Assembly: GCA_964304625.1 (NCBI GenBank) | Contig: OZ199838.1 | Location: forward strand, 12,462,001-12,526,000 | Direction: 5' to 3' | Length of the DNA: 64,000 bases | DNA from: Kudoa neothunni | Taxonomy: Eukaryota; Cnidaria | In this document: in pieces, positions 23,744-37,344 of the stretch | Numbering within the stretch: the stretch's first letter is position 1 | How the letters are laid out: the number at the start of each line of letters is the position of its first letter | Made by a program: the position numbers and the translations under genes | The notes under the pieces: generated by a model | The model's input: only the letters and a program-made list of their open reading frames with translations | Database searches by the model: none | What the model was told of the DNA's origin: nothing

Positions 23744-26700
23744 TCTCTGCGTTGTTGTCAAAAGTTGTTGTTTTTACATTTTATGTTGGTAGTCTTTAGT
23801 TTTGACTCCATATTAATTATTTTCTGTAAAAAAACAATTTTTATTGTCTTCAAGTGTGTTTTTCTTTAACGCCAATCGAATCAGCTATCAACATTTATTA
23901 CAATGGTATTCTTTTTTGGTTTAAAGGTGAAACTCAGGTTCACACTTTTTAATTTATTGATTATTTCCTACTGATGTCAACTCTATACATGCTGTAGGCT
24001 TCGTACCTCGTTTCCTCTAATATATGACAGCGCTTATATTAAATTGGTTTAAGAGTTTTAGGTCTTATTTTTTATAAGATAGATCTTATATTTGTAACAT
24101 ATAAAATTTCCCATGCATTATTTAGCTCATATCATGGAATTAAAAAAGACTCTTGTTCAATAGGAAAAATAGTATTTTATTATAAGAAATACGATGCGGA
24201 ACATATCATCTAATGAGTACTGTGCTTTCTCGGAAATAAGACCCGATCTTATATTAATTTGACACAAAAAAGCTACCAGGTCTTATATTTCTGGCAAAAT
24301 CATAATAATTGGGCTTCTATATAATTCTCTTAAAAAAGAAAAGTAGGTTTAGTTTTTATAGCAACAAATTGTTATCTTCATAGAAAACATTATCGTTGTC
24401 CGTTAAATTATTTAGGAGCTTATATACATGCACTTTTGGTAGAAAACAAAAATAATGAGAGTATATTGAGTACGTAAAAAATTAAACGAACCATTAAAAT
24501 TTTTAATATTATTTCAAAAATAGGATATTTGTGTCAAAATAATGTGTTTATGTTTAAACAATAATATGAATTTTAGTTTTCACATTTAAAGATAAGGTAA
24601 ACCATTATTTTTATAACTAAAGCGTATTAACTCTCCTGGGATCATGCAAGTTTTGTTCATATTAACTTATGTAAATAAGAAACGGCATATATTCTGCTAA
24701 CAAAAATTTTAAGCGTAATATCAAATATTATCGTATTATATAGCAATAAAATAATTATAACGACACGAATAAATAATGCATGTAAGGAGAACGTTATAGT
24801 TTTTATTTCCCTCATATTGTATAAACGGATTCCGATGATGTCAAAGGATAGTTTTATGGATTCACATTAGTACTTACCAAAACGTGTTAATTCTCTATAA
24901 TTGGGGACGACAAGATATTGTGGATATGTTTCAATACTATCCATTGATGTTTATCATTTCTTAAAATATGACACTTCAATGTGTCCTAGAACGCCTATAC
25001 ATATTTTCTTTCTACATGCAGTATAATCATAATGGATTAAATTATACAATTTCGATTGATTTTTAAATATTTAATTAGGATGGTGCAAAAGTAATTTAAT
25101 GAAGAAAAGAATTAACTGATTTTGGAAAAATATAAATAATAAAAAAAACCCAAAAATAAACACCAATTAAAATTTGGACCGTAACACATACTTTATCATT
25201 ACTTACATTTTATTCTGTTCAGTGAATTAGATCAAATATAATCTACCAATCAACGTAGAGAATGCCGAGGTCGAACGTATGTGTAACCCATGGGATGCGT
25301 CGCTGTTTGTCTCATTATTTGCAAAAAAAATAATCGGAAAACATTTGTTTCATTTCCTACCTATCGAAACGGATTTGAAATGGTTATATCTATCTTATAA
25401 TTTAACAATAAGATGGATTGTAAGAGATTATATGGGTAACGTTTATTGAAATGTTCTTGAAATTTTATATTGATTCACTTATTAATTTAATTATTCGGAT
25501 ACTATTTGTAAATATAAAAAATTAAGAGAAAATACAATCGCTATCATAGGAAACATCTGGAGTACCTGTGGTACCCCTATGATTACACGCGTAGGTTTTT
25601 GAGTAACGTCCTTCGAGGGTTAATCAAGGTCTTATTTAAAATTATCACTAAAAATAAAGCTGGGTCTTGTTATCGAGGAAACACGATAGTACTCTAAACA
25701 CAAGACCTTGTCTTTCTGATATTTTTGCGTTAGTTTGGAAGGAAGATAAGTTAAACATTCATGTTTCAAGGCAACTACCGCAGATCCTACATTTTCATAG
25801 GATTTGGCTGTGTAGAATCTCTGTAAGATTTTTATTACCTACACGATGCGCCTTGGACGATTCAAACGTTTAATTTAACTTAATCGACTGCAGTGTTTCC
25901 CAATTTTCTTTGTATCCCGCCCACTTCTTTTAAAAAAATTTCCGTTCCTATTTCTTTCAAAAGTATTGATTTTTTGGATTAAACTGTTGATAATTTTGAA
26001 TAAAGCTCTCTATCACAATAAAATTTGAAAGCAATCGATATATTTCTGTTCTTATTAAAATTAAAATGTGTTTGGTCAGATCTAATTCAAGTTATCAATG
26101 GACCTTACAAATTAACATCTTTAGTCCCTCATTCCGTCAAAAACAGCATCAAATGAAACTCGTGGTAATCCAGCCTTCTTTAGGAAAGACTTCTGTATAT
26201 AGGGGACTAATGAACCGATAATAAATAACATAGATACAACATTAATTATTATACTAAGTTTAATTAACAAAAGGGATATATGATTCTAAATGAGACAACA
26301 TTGAGATTCAAACCATTCTGATTCTATTCGGGTGACGGACATGTTAAATATTGTTATCAATTTTTATATAATTAGTCATCGCTTTTTGTATTTTTTATTA
26401 TATTAGTCTCCGTTTAAAAATAAGTGACATTGACTTCAAAGTATGCCATAAGTCCCAATTTTTTCATCCCACTCGTTGGGATACACTGCTCTACAGGACC
26501 AAACAATAACCACATTCGCATCGTATATAACTGTGAGGGGGTTAATAGCTACAGCTTACATTACGAAATAAGATCACACAGCAAAGATGCCGTGTTATGA
26601 CCGAGGTAGGGCCCCAACTCATAAACTCGCTATTCGTAGTTCAGTGGCCAGAATATTGCACTTTCTGTGTGCCAACTGTGGTTAGTCGTATAATGCTCCA

Positions 26701-27351
26701 CTCAAAATCAGTGCATGTAACCCATGAATTACATCATTAATAATGCATATTTTTCAAATAACAAGTTACATTTACAAAGATAGTTGAAAGACATCTCTTA
26801 TTTTTTCATACCTTAATTTTTGAAGTTCAAACTCCATAAAAATTACTTTGTTGTGTTAAAAAAAGAATTATTTTAATTAATGAGATTATATTTATTGTGA
26901 TTGGGGTTAATTAGAGGTGTTAAAATTCTCTAATATATAACAAGTTTAATTCACTCGTATGATATCGGAGGGAAATCAATAGAAAATATCCTTTTAAAAT
27001 TTTCCCGATAGTCATTTAAATATTATCAGAATTATTCTTAAACTAAATTACCTCAGAGAAAGCCGATCTTCCCACTATAAAACTCGTAGGAATACTACGT
27101 CGGCCCTTTTCGCATCTAAATTATCGTTATAGATATTTAAATATTTTTCACATTTAAATAGATTCCATACATTTAAAAATGTCTTAAGTTATTTCAATGA
27201 AGATATATTAAATTCCATGGAACTATTAACTCATATACTATATGCCTGTGATGTGGCATGCGCGGTCTTCCAACACAAATGGAAAGGTTAGGTGGGTATG
27301 CACCGAAATATTTTAACACCTTATTTTAATAATGTTTTAACTTATAGCGAA
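23744..27351. other. 3.6 kb gene-free region
   Basis: No protein motifs on either strand. Around 24.06-24.30 kb a motif like GGTCTTAT / ATAAGACC recurs three times in alternating orientation, and again near 25.63 kb, suggesting an old repeat. Near 26.65 kb TAGTTCAGTGG matches a tRNA A box, but no clear B box follows. TGGAAAG then GTTAGGT at 27.28 kb and CTTATAG at 27.347 kb could be a 5' UTR intron of the following gene. Confidence 0.5.
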
Positions 27352-30286
27352 ATGCCTATAGAAACGATGGGATCTGATTCTTTTCCTCAATCCTCTACAC
27401 AGGAAGAACAAACCACCTCTCAAAAATTACCTCCAAACGTGATGATTGTGGATTATGATCTTTTCTACGAACCTGGAGGATTTAAGATATTATTACCTGA
27501 TTCGGACCAAGAATGTTGCATTGAGATAATTCCAAAAATCAGTTCAAATATTGATGATCATGATGAAGCCACAGCAAAAGATACAAACAATTATGTATGC
27601 CTCAAAGCTGAAACTATTTACACTTGAGTTTATAACTTTATTAATATTTTTAATTTAGAATTATCGTCAATATTTTGAGATGAATGTATATAAATATTTG
27701 TGATTGTATGTATTGATTGATTGATTTCTGTCTAGCATTTCTATGATTCGGCTAAAGGTTACGATGACAACGACCCTTTTATTGACAATGAAGACGCAGT
27801 AATGACCGTTTGTCGCATTAATACGTATAATAATTGTTGATAGTATGAGGATGTGATGAATCCACATCTTGACACACAATATGGAGGATTTTATGTGAAT
27901 AGTGGTCCGTTAATTCTTAAAAGTATTCACTCAAATGAAGCCCAGACTGAAAAGACCTCCAAAAGGTCATACAATAAGAAGAAAAATAAGCATCATCCAA
28001 CGGACGATATCGACGCGGTTTCAGCCACGGAAACCAATACACCTTCAAAAAAGAGCTCAAAGGCTAAAAACTTAAACGATCCTCCAAATATCAATGAAAA
28101 TCCAAATGTACATCTTGTTTAAACCACTCAAGATCCTAATATCTCAATATGTTGTAGGATAACGAAAAGAAAAAATCGAGAAAAAGAAAAATCAAATCTA
28201 TTGTCAATGCCGACTCCAACTTGGTGATTGGCATGCCTAGTGGTACACCTACAAAACATCCGGAACAACAATCTTCTGGGGTGGAAAAAGTAAATATTGA
28301 TGCTGAAAATAAAGTCTCATCATCCAATGAGTTGATTATTGTTAAAGAAAAACCTCATGGTATTGTTCGTATTGATGTAAGCACTTAAGTTGATTAAAAT
28401 GATTAAAGCACGCCCACCAACTGTTTCCGCTTGTGAGCAAAATGTTGAGTTGCCCGATTATCTACCAGCAGATTATAAAAATATGGTGTTAGAAATTGCT
28501 GAAACAATTAAAAATATCCCAGAAACATTTGACGACGCCGAATTCAACAAGAAATGGTTTTCGTATTTAGTTTTCTGTTTGATGATAGATTAAATGTCTA
28601 TTGTTTTAGATTTTGTAGTTTTCTTCTAAATACCGCATTTAAATCCAAAACTGTAAATATTCTATCACATCTAGAACATTAGTCCTACTTCTCTAGGTTA
28701 TTTTGAGATATGTCGCCTCTAAAACTGGTATTTCAAAAGGGAGTCTAATTCTTCAAATTTCCAAATGTCTCACAGATGACATTGTAATAGTGGAAAGCAG
28801 AATTTTTGTATTATTGATTTTCTTAGGTTGTCAATATGAAGAAACGTTTCGACTCAACCAAAAAAAGTATTAACTCATTTTTGAGTTTATATCTCGAATT
28901 TTAGTTGATGTTATTCTAATTGTTAATGTGTGTGTATCTTTGATAATAGCAATTTCTTCGTTGGATACTCCCACAGTTATAACTATCGTTACTACGCTAC
29001 TAAGAACGTAATTTTTATTTGGCATATTGTGCTTGTGGTAGTAGTTGTTTTTGCTATAGTGATGATTACTATCTATTTATTGACGATCTAACTAGAATTG
29101 GAGCAATAAGTAAATTTTGTGGTAAAAGTTCGCCATCCATCGAAATTGAAGTATCTTAGCGATAATATTTATTCTGTTCATCAATTTACTGTGCTAGAAT
29201 GATATGGTCAACAGTTTTGGAGAGCTATGCCCTGCGAATATCTCAAAGACTGAGTATGATAAAATATTGATCAATTATTCGATTTTTTAATTTTCGTATC
29301 TAGTTTTTTTGTGAATTTATATGCATACACATTTGTAACCAAAAACAAGTAATTGACATTTGAACGTGGTTTGTGTGTTGAAATATTTTTAGGTTGAAAA
29401 AACATAAGTCAGTCTCTTTATTGAAAAATCTTGCGTTTAAATTCGGTGCGTCTACTGATGATATTACAAAAATAATGGAAACTGTCACTCCGATTACAAG
29501 TGCGCTTGTTAAAAGCCCACTACCCACCCCTCCATCACACACAGAAAGTCAAAGTAGTGGTAGCAACAATAACAAAACCCCATCTTCAGCTGATATACAA
29601 CAAAAGAGATTTGCCGTGATGTTACCAAATCGGCAAGTAATACTAGCCACTTCTGAACAACTAAATAAACTTTCCACGATAACCAATATTTCTTCCGTCA
29701 ATCAACATTTGAATGATCCTTCTTTCGGTCAAAATTTTAACACTCCTGCAGTAACCCACCCTAAGAAATTGGCTAATTGTTTATTATTTATTATCTAGTC
29801 ATACAATCAGGATCCTTCGAATAAACCGTTTAATTATAGTTACCAGAACAAATTAAATCCACCTCATAAATCACCTTCGAATGTATCTGCTGTGTCCACC
29901 CCAAGTGGCGGAGGCTCGATGATCTATAATCAAAAAGTGGTCACTGCACGATTCCCACCCTTAGTTCAACTTGAGAATGTGAATAATAATTTCTAAAATT
30001 AATATTGGAGAAACAGTTGATGTATAACGAGCTTGCTTATTCTAGAGTCTACCTACCAACAAACCTCATCCCAATAACCAAATTCTTCATAATATTTCTG
30101 ATTCAAAATCTAGCCCACAACTTCCACCATTAATAATGTCAAATCAAAGGTATTGATCGGAGTTTATTTCTGACATAATTTTTGATTGTTAGAATGAAGA
30201 AGGACTTCGAACTGCCTCACGCCCACTCATCCAGACCCAACAATATTTTCCCTTCTAATACACCTCACAATAACTTCGGGAGTTGA
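27352..30286 (+). CDS. UBN1: ubinuclein (HIRA histone-chaperone complex)
   Basis: Ubinuclein/Hpc2 proteins bind HIRA and histone H3.3 for replication-independent nucleosome assembly in the nucleus. The key evidence is the Hpc2-related domain across 27736-27798 and 27844 onward: GYDDNDPFIDNEDAYEDV followed by LDTQYGGFYVNSGPL, matching GYDxxDSFIDNxEAYDE...GGFYxNxG. Confident exons are 27352-27594, 27736-27798, 27844-28107, 28158-28359, one starting at 28409, one from 28697 (RYVASKTGISKGSL), one from about 29392 to 29750, and 29811-29978, 30046-30149 and 30193-30286. The 28.4 kb exon (ELPDYLPADYKNMVLEIAE) fits the ubinuclein middle domain. A Lys/Ser-rich linker and an Asn/Ser/Pro-rich tail fill the rest. 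Exon edges between 28.55 and 29.39 kb are unresolved. ATG 27352 is preferred over 27292 because CTTATAG before it looks like a splice acceptor. UBN1 and UBN2 cannot be told apart here. Confidence 0.82.
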
Positions 30287-30526
30287 ATTTTCCTCTTTAT
30301 GTATTAAGCTGTTACATTTTGATTTATGAGCGTAATTTTATTGAAATTTTCTAAATAAAACTGGCTTTTGTAGTAATTTATAAAAATATTTCCATTAATT
30401 CATAATTGTGTTATCTATAATAATTAAAATTTCCCCGGTTTTATTATCCACGGTCTAACTTTTAATGATCGGAATAAAGATGAAGTATAATAAATGTGAC
30501 TTTGAAACTAAAAGAACTATGCAATA

Positions 30527-30930
30527 CAGCGCAATCTCTTTCTTCGACCATGATCCGTACTAGAAGTGTGGTCGAACTCCAAATAATTTTTCCCCGTGAA
30601 AATATATTTATTCCGTTACTACGCATCAAATAAGTGGCTATTTTTATTCTTATTTATGAAAAAAAACATACAGACCTTGTGATTATAAAACATAACAAAT
30701 AAATATTATAATGAAAATGAAAATGAAAATGAAAAATTGGATAAATATTTTTTGGTCGTCGTACGATAGATTATAATGGTTTCTCTTTCGATGATGTTCG
30801 CACAGTTTGATTGAGCGACTCTACTTCTAGAATTTCTTTTCTGTTTTTCGCTCCACCTAGATTTGATACGAATACCCTTTTTGTATTTATTTGAGTTCAA
30901 AATTTGTGGTCGAACTCCGAGATTGCACTG
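30527..30930 (+). repeat. MITE copy 2 with terminal inverted repeats
   Basis: Left end CAGCGCAATCTC; the right end is the reverse complement of CAGTGCAATCTC, with TTCGACCA close inside each end. The interior includes a short hexamer array (AATGAA/AAATGA). It matches 16890-17260. The open frame covering 30945-30706 is part of the repeat and has no protein features. It lies about 240 bp after the ubinuclein stop codon. Confidence 0.85.
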
Positions 30931-31197
30931 CACTACGGTAATCAATGCTAAACGACTTGAATTTTAAAAGTTTATATATATATATTAATTCCTTTTAATA
31001 TTCTAAAAAGGACTTCATGTACCCATCAATGTCTCATAATTTTTAAAGTATTTTCTTAGGATTTTGATATAGAATTAATTAGGCGTTTCCAATTATTAAT
31101 TTTGGATGAACACATACCCATTCGAGTATCTGTTTCCATCAATTTTGGCTGGACCCCGAGATAAGACTAGGGGTATAAAAAATCGATTATCGAGATG

Positions 31198-32264
31198 CAG
31201 TAGGTGACGACTCGTGCGCACCTGCCATGATTTAATGACCTACACAATACTGTTACTAATTAAAATAAATCGAATAAAAGCATAACAATTATAATAAACT
31301 ATTAAACCTTAGTTTTTGTTTTAATTTGCTGTAAATAAGAATTGGTTCAAATTTACGACTCGTGGGAACTTGAAAAGAACCAAGCAGCTTCGTTCTTTGA
31401 AAGATAAAGTGGATATAACGCCATATTATGAAAGAATATCGATTGGGGAAACCGAATAACCAAGATCCTCAATTATTTTAACTTAAAATCTTTATCTTCT
31501 ATAAATAAGATTTGGGGGTAATAACGAATCCATTATGAAGTCTCATAATAGAATGAAAATTACAAACAATCACAAAAAATTTACTATTTCTATGAATGAT
31601 ACCCTGATTTATTGGAGCAAAATGTACAAATTTTTCAAAAGACGAAATTACCAAATGTTATCTAAGGTCATAAATCTAGAAACGACGATTTATGATTCAA
31701 GAAGGTCAGAGCCTTACTAGTAAAATATTAATAAATTTTTCAAAGCAAAATCCAACTAATAAGTATGATAAAAACTTTTAGTTATATTTTATTGAGTATA
31801 TTAATAAATTTTACGAAATTTATGCATATCGATATATATAAAATTTATCTTGATTATTAACTCTTATTACTACTTCTCTGGAATACGGAAAATAATTTAT
31901 TTGTTACGCAATACTTCCTTAAGATATAATAATTCAGTAAGAAAGTTTTCTTCATTATTATATTTAAAATCGTCCCAACCTTACGACTGAAATAAAAAAT
32001 AATGTTTATTGTAATAAAATTGGATGTGTGAATTTCATTTTTTTTAATTCTTGTTGACAGAAGTCATTAGTATTATCATCACGTTGTCTAAATGGTTTGT
32101 TTCTACAAATTAAAGCCAAGGATCGACTAAGTTAATCGCATTTAATCTTTACATAGTTGTTATACAAAAATTTGTTTTTATTAATATACTTTTGAATATA
32201 AGTGCAAACAAAGTGGTAAATAAGAGAGACTAAATTGCAAGAGCCCACGACCCGTCGCCTACTG
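31198..32264 (+). mobile_element. non-autonomous hAT-like element
   Basis: The left end reads CAGTAGGTGACGACTCGTG; the right end, reversed, reads CAGTAGGCGACGGGTCGTG, about 80 percent identical over 24 bases. Starting with CAG and having roughly 20-bp inverted ends fits hAT-type MITEs. It is 1067 bp. The only open frame inside (31535-31720, 61 residues, basic) has no recognisable motif. I see no matching 8-bp target duplication. Confidence 0.65.
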
Positions 32265-32409
32265 TATTTTCTTCCTAAAATGGAAACTTTTGAGTACCGT
32301 ATTGCGGATTATAAGTATAAGACAATGTCCGTTCGTTCGTGCAAATTTTGTTACATGTTCAAAATTTATTCGTGTTTCGTTCATGTTCGTGTCCTCTTTT
32401 AGCTACATT

Positions 32410-34445
32410 GTGTCAAACTGGAGTATGGAGAAAGTTGAAGAGGCTTTGAAAACTGGTAGACTTTTCTCTTGGAAAAAATCTACAACGCATTCTAAATAAT
32501 GGGGCGATTTCTGTTCCATCTTTACTAAAGACGGGGATGAAACATTCCAAATTGATTTTATTGTTTGCACAAAATGCAACAAAGCATTCCTGCATAAGCC
32601 GTCTTACGGGAATAGGAGACTTATTACTCATAATAAGTTACATACTCCAATAAATAAAGACATAAAAATTAATGAATTATTTGTTTCACCTCCCTGCATT
32701 GTTAATTTAAGCGTATCGGATCAGGTAATGTTTGACATTAAAATTGCTAATTTTGTAGCTGAAACGATCTCTCTGTTTACAATAACGGAAAATGCATCGT
32801 TTACTGAGATGATCAATTTTTCATTTAACTTAGGCAAAAAATTAAATCAACTTAGTACTAGGCTTAAGATTTTATCTAAAAAATGCGTTAAAAAAATAAT
32901 TATGAATGAGTATGAGTGCATGTATTTAAAAATGGAAAAATTAATTAAAACAATAAGTCACAATAATATGTGCCTAACCGTTGATATTTGGGCTGATAAT
33001 GCCGAAATCAATTCATTCGTTGGTATATCAGTGTTATTTGTTAAAAATTTCACCCAACAACATTTCCAACATGACATGATCCAGTTTCCTGTAAAACGCA
33101 CTGCAGAAAACATTAATAAAATCTGCACGGAATTTTGTAGTAAATATTCACTTAACAAATCTGATCTAAGGATTGTTTGCTGTGGAGTCACAAACAATCT
33201 ATCAGATCTAAGAGAGTTCAACACAACTAGGTGTGCTGCTCGCCGCCTTCACAGTATTATATCTCAAGGTATTTTATGTATTAAATTGATGGAAAAATTT
33301 TGACGAGTAAATAAATGTAAAAGTGATATACTTAGCGATATGCTATCTTAATCTCTCATAATTCTGTTTGGTAAATCAAGATAAAACTGCTATAATCTAA
33401 ATTTAAATAATTTATGTGTATTCTAATATATTTATCGTCAAGAAGTTTATAAATAAATTTTACTTTCTCTATAATATCTTATTTTCGATTTGTTCATTAT
33501 GTGTAACTTGGGATCTCAGTACAAACAGCACACCCGATTTATCCATACTAAGGGTGAATATTGACAAACAATGCGGATCCGTTCATAAAACGGCAGATTT
33601 ACAGTCCAAATTACCAATGAAAATACAATGGGACATAGTTACGCGATCGATATAGGACGTTAGTGGCATGTTTCGATACTTTGATGTTTTGGACAAGAAC
33701 GAATGTGTCGTTGTAGCTGAATTTCCCAAAATATTTTCCGATTTCTTTGATCAGTTGGAGCAGGTAAAGGAACCATCGTCACATCTTGTAATTCGTTTAA
33801 GTTTCGTTTTTTATATTATCGTTAGATGTTTATTGTATTTTATCGTATCAAAGAAATGATTCAAAAGCAACATGAAACTCTTATGGGCGATTGATTATTG
33901 TACGCATTTGGAAAGTTTATTGGATGAAAAATACACACAATGAATTGATATCAACCATAAAATCGTATCTTTTATCCACCCAACTTTTATAAAATTAAAA
34001 TTTATTGAGTGTGAGCCTTTGCGAAATAAAGAATTAAATTTTGTGACAAACCACGTTGAGTCGTTTTTTTCTGGCATAGCTGAACCAAATTATCCACTAA
34101 GAAATCGAATTTTATGGTAAATCTTTGCTTGTAACAAACATTGAAAAAAAAATTTAAAATTAATCCCAAAGAGCCCAGAATCTTCGAAAAACCACTTAAT
34201 ATATTATGAACTGGATAGTGACTTGGAAGAATTTCTATCAGATATTCAACTGTACATCAAAGAATTAGTCAACCAGGTTTACGAAAATCCGCTCATTTAT
34301 TGGGAAAATTCAAAGAAAGGAAATCTTTGAAAAATTGCAACTGACGTGTACAACCGACCAGCATCCAGTTCAATGTCGGAACTGGCGTTTTCATACGCTG
34401 GAAAAATTTTATCCAAGTCTAGATATAGCCTTGAACCGAACACGT
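32410..34445 (+). pseudogene. BED-finger hAT transposase relic
   Basis: The plus strand first gives a BED-like zinc finger with CTKCNKAF and a spaced H-x-x-H pair (LITHNKLH), interrupted by a stop near 32.50 kb. Then 32728-33303 carries the RNase H-fold start (CLTVDIWADN, VGISVLFV) and FNTTRCAARRLHSII. Fragments at 33416-33655 and 33668-33859 continue the insertion domain. Around 34.15-34.44 kb the dimerisation domain is readable despite stops (NPLIYWENSKKG, then RPASSSMSELAFSYAGKIL, then SKSRYSLEP). The order is that of Hermes/Tam3-like hATs with a BED finger. Multiple stops and frameshifts make it inactive. It follows directly after the non-autonomous element but shares no obvious ends with it. 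Confidence 0.8.
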
Positions 34446-34599
34446 AAAGCAAATTAGTAGTTTATATTAATAATATTAAAAATAAGACACCTCTGGGGTA
34501 AATTTAATTCATTCCCCTTTATTATGTGCTATTTTGCATGATCTCAAAAGCAAACTGAACTGACTTAACTCAGCCACTTAAAAAATTCACTTCTAATTA

Positions 34600-37051
34600 C
34601 AGTCAACAACGGTTATTGCGCACTTTCTTGGGGAGTGGCAAAAAGGTACACAATACACATTCTGTGCACAATATCAATATAATCGCGCGCGCGCGCATGA
34701 AATATAAAACTCAACTTTTTTTAAACGTACTAATTAACATTTATTTTTTGGAAAAATTGTTATAAAAGTACATTTCTATGTATATTTTACAATGTCAAAT
34801 ATCCTATCCGTCATTGGGTAGAAATCATTCAATCCATTTGGGGCTTAAGTTATAATGGGTCTGCGTATTTCTGAGATAGTATTATTCAGTTTCTCCGTGT
34901 TTATTACATGCGTGATGTGATCATTTTCATTTCAAATAGATTAATCGTTCTTAATAGAATAAAAAACAGATTCTATAATTCACATGTTTTTCATGATCTA
35001 ACTGATCAATGAAGATACAACCACCTTGCTAGATTTATTAAAACTTTAAACATTGAGAATCAAAGGCGAACTTGATCGTCTTGTTTATCCAGAAAGGTGT
35101 TCCTTCCGAATTAATTGCAATAAGTTTTTCTTTTAAATCTAATTTTTGGAATTAAATTATAAACAGATTCGGATCTACCAAGGTTCGGTTGAGTACGAAA
35201 AAGCAAATGATATACGTAAGAACCATGACATATATGGGTATGCGTGTGTTTCGAATGAAGTTATTTTACGTTTAATTTAATCTTGAAATTTATGATTTCA
35301 TCTTATAGAATCGGTTATATTTATATTCATTTAAATTTTTTTAACAACGATGCAATTAGATATTATTACAGTTGGAAAACGTAATAAAATATTTTTATAA
35401 AAAACGGGTTCAAAAGTCTTAATTTTCAATTGTGAAGCAAAAAAACATGGTAATTAACTCCAAAAAATGCAATTGGTTCCAACATATATTATTCATTTCT
35501 TAATACTTATCATTTATAACTATACGCCTGCTTTCAGTATTTAAACAAAATTTTTACAAGTAAACATCATTTTCAATAACTAAATTTAACATACATGCAA
35601 TAAATATTGGAAGATATCTACCATCGGATTTTTTAAAAAGTTGTTTCCAACATTATAGTGATATCAACCTATATGTTATTTATAATGAAAAATAACATCT
35701 TTAATAAATTTAATCGAAAAATGTTAAACAGAAATATTTAACTTGTTCTATACTACTTATTTTCATCATAATGATCAAAAAACAATTGATAATCTAATGT
35801 CTCATTGTAGTTTTTTCCCTGATTGCTTATAAATTAATTCATCGTTGAAAGTCTCATTTTCCTAAAGAAATATTATACGCGGAGTTACAAAAAAATAAAA
35901 TATTATGGATTTCAGGAAATAAAAAATAAAAATTCTGCTCCATACAGTCGTTAGATTGCGTAGACATAAAAACAAAACTAGTAATGTTTCGAAGTTAGTA
36001 TAAAGTATGTTTATTTTAAAAAATATTATACGCGTGAGGTATTTTTTTATTGCGCCAGTTTAATATTTTATGTAAGGTTTAACGAATTTGTTAATCCATT
36101 CGCACCTTTATATACGTGTCCTGCAAATTTTAGAGAATAGACACTTTAGTTTATTATTAATCAATAAAAATTGATTTTAATTGATTCATCAAATCGAAAG
36201 AAAATAAAATTTAATTATATTATATTATACTGTTATTACTGATTTTTGTTAGTTAGATTCTTCCAAGATTCTATTGAATCACGTATATTTTATTTATCAT
36301 CAATTTGATCATTGATATTAGGCTCTCAGAGATATATGTATCAAAAAAGTCAATTTGTATTCAGTAATTAAGCTCACAGTTTTCTATATAAAATATTCAA
36401 ATGTCATCCACATTGTTAACATTATCCATTTGTCATAGTTACATCGATAACATTAAAGATAATAAAATAGAGTTAATTTAACCCTAAAACAATCTAATAG
36501 TAAAAGAGTACATTTACGCGTTTTCATTATAACTTTTTTATTTGCGTACAATGACCAATGATTATAGTTTAAAATCAACGAATCTACTCAGATTTAAATA
36601 ACAACATGCAATCCTGAAGGGAAACTGAAGTACTAAGAATTTGTACATGTGGATAAAATTTACAATTATAAAAATAATTCTGTTTTTCTGTATTGACTAT
36701 TAGTTCAATTTTTGTTATTTAATAAATTAACCCAGAATAATTTTTATTAATATTAAAATAGAAAAACGTTGATATCAACATTTGATTTCATTCAACTCAT
36801 TTAACATAAAAATCATCAAATAATGATAATACAATTTGATTTGAAGATATTGTTAAGTTTAATAATGACTAAAATTAGTGCGCAATACCCCTTTTCTAGC
36901 ATTTATAAAAAAATTCTTAAATAAATAATTCCAAATGTTTCCTTAATAGCTTATAAGACTGATAAGATAGAACTGCACTTTAGAAAATGATAAAATAATG
37001 ACACAACGAAAAGTGCGAAATATCCACCTACGCAATAACCGTTGTTGACTG
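34600..37051. mobile_element. pogo/Tigger-like element, TA target site
   Basis: The left end CAGTCAACAACGGTTATTGC(G) at 34600-34620 is repeated as an exact 21-base reverse complement at 37031-37051, and both outer flanks are TA. CAGT ends with a GTTATTGCG core and TA duplication are typical of pogo/Tigger elements of the Tc1/mariner superfamily. No transposase frame is present in the 2452 bp, so it is a large non-autonomous or fully decayed copy. A (GC)n tract lies at 34684-34697. The perfect ends against a decayed interior are notable. Confidence 0.85.
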
Positions 37052-37344
37052 TATTAGACTTTAAAATTAAGGTTTGAAAGTTTTTTATCTTTCTAAAAAA
37101 CGTTTAGACAGATTTGACAATAATGTAACTGAATATAGCGAGGTTCTGTTTCGTAAATCGATTTAATTATCTTTGAATAAACCATTGATATCAAATTTTT
37201 ATTTGGTATGAAAATAAGAAATTATGACATGAGATAACATACCTCAAAAATGCCAATAAATCAAGGTAAAGTTCGAAATTGTTTATACTCAATGCTTCAT
37301 ATTTTTTCCGCTTGAAATTTAATATTAATTTCATATCTAAGATC

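Noticed and set aside
26640-26710. possible tRNA gene (TAGTTCAGTGG A box)
   Set aside because: No B box at the right distance and no cloverleaf; at best a worn tRNA-derived repeat.
27292-27351. upstream in-frame ATG for ubinuclein
   Set aside because: The stretch looks like the end of a 5' UTR intron (CTTATAG just before 27348), so the ATG at 27352 is preferred.
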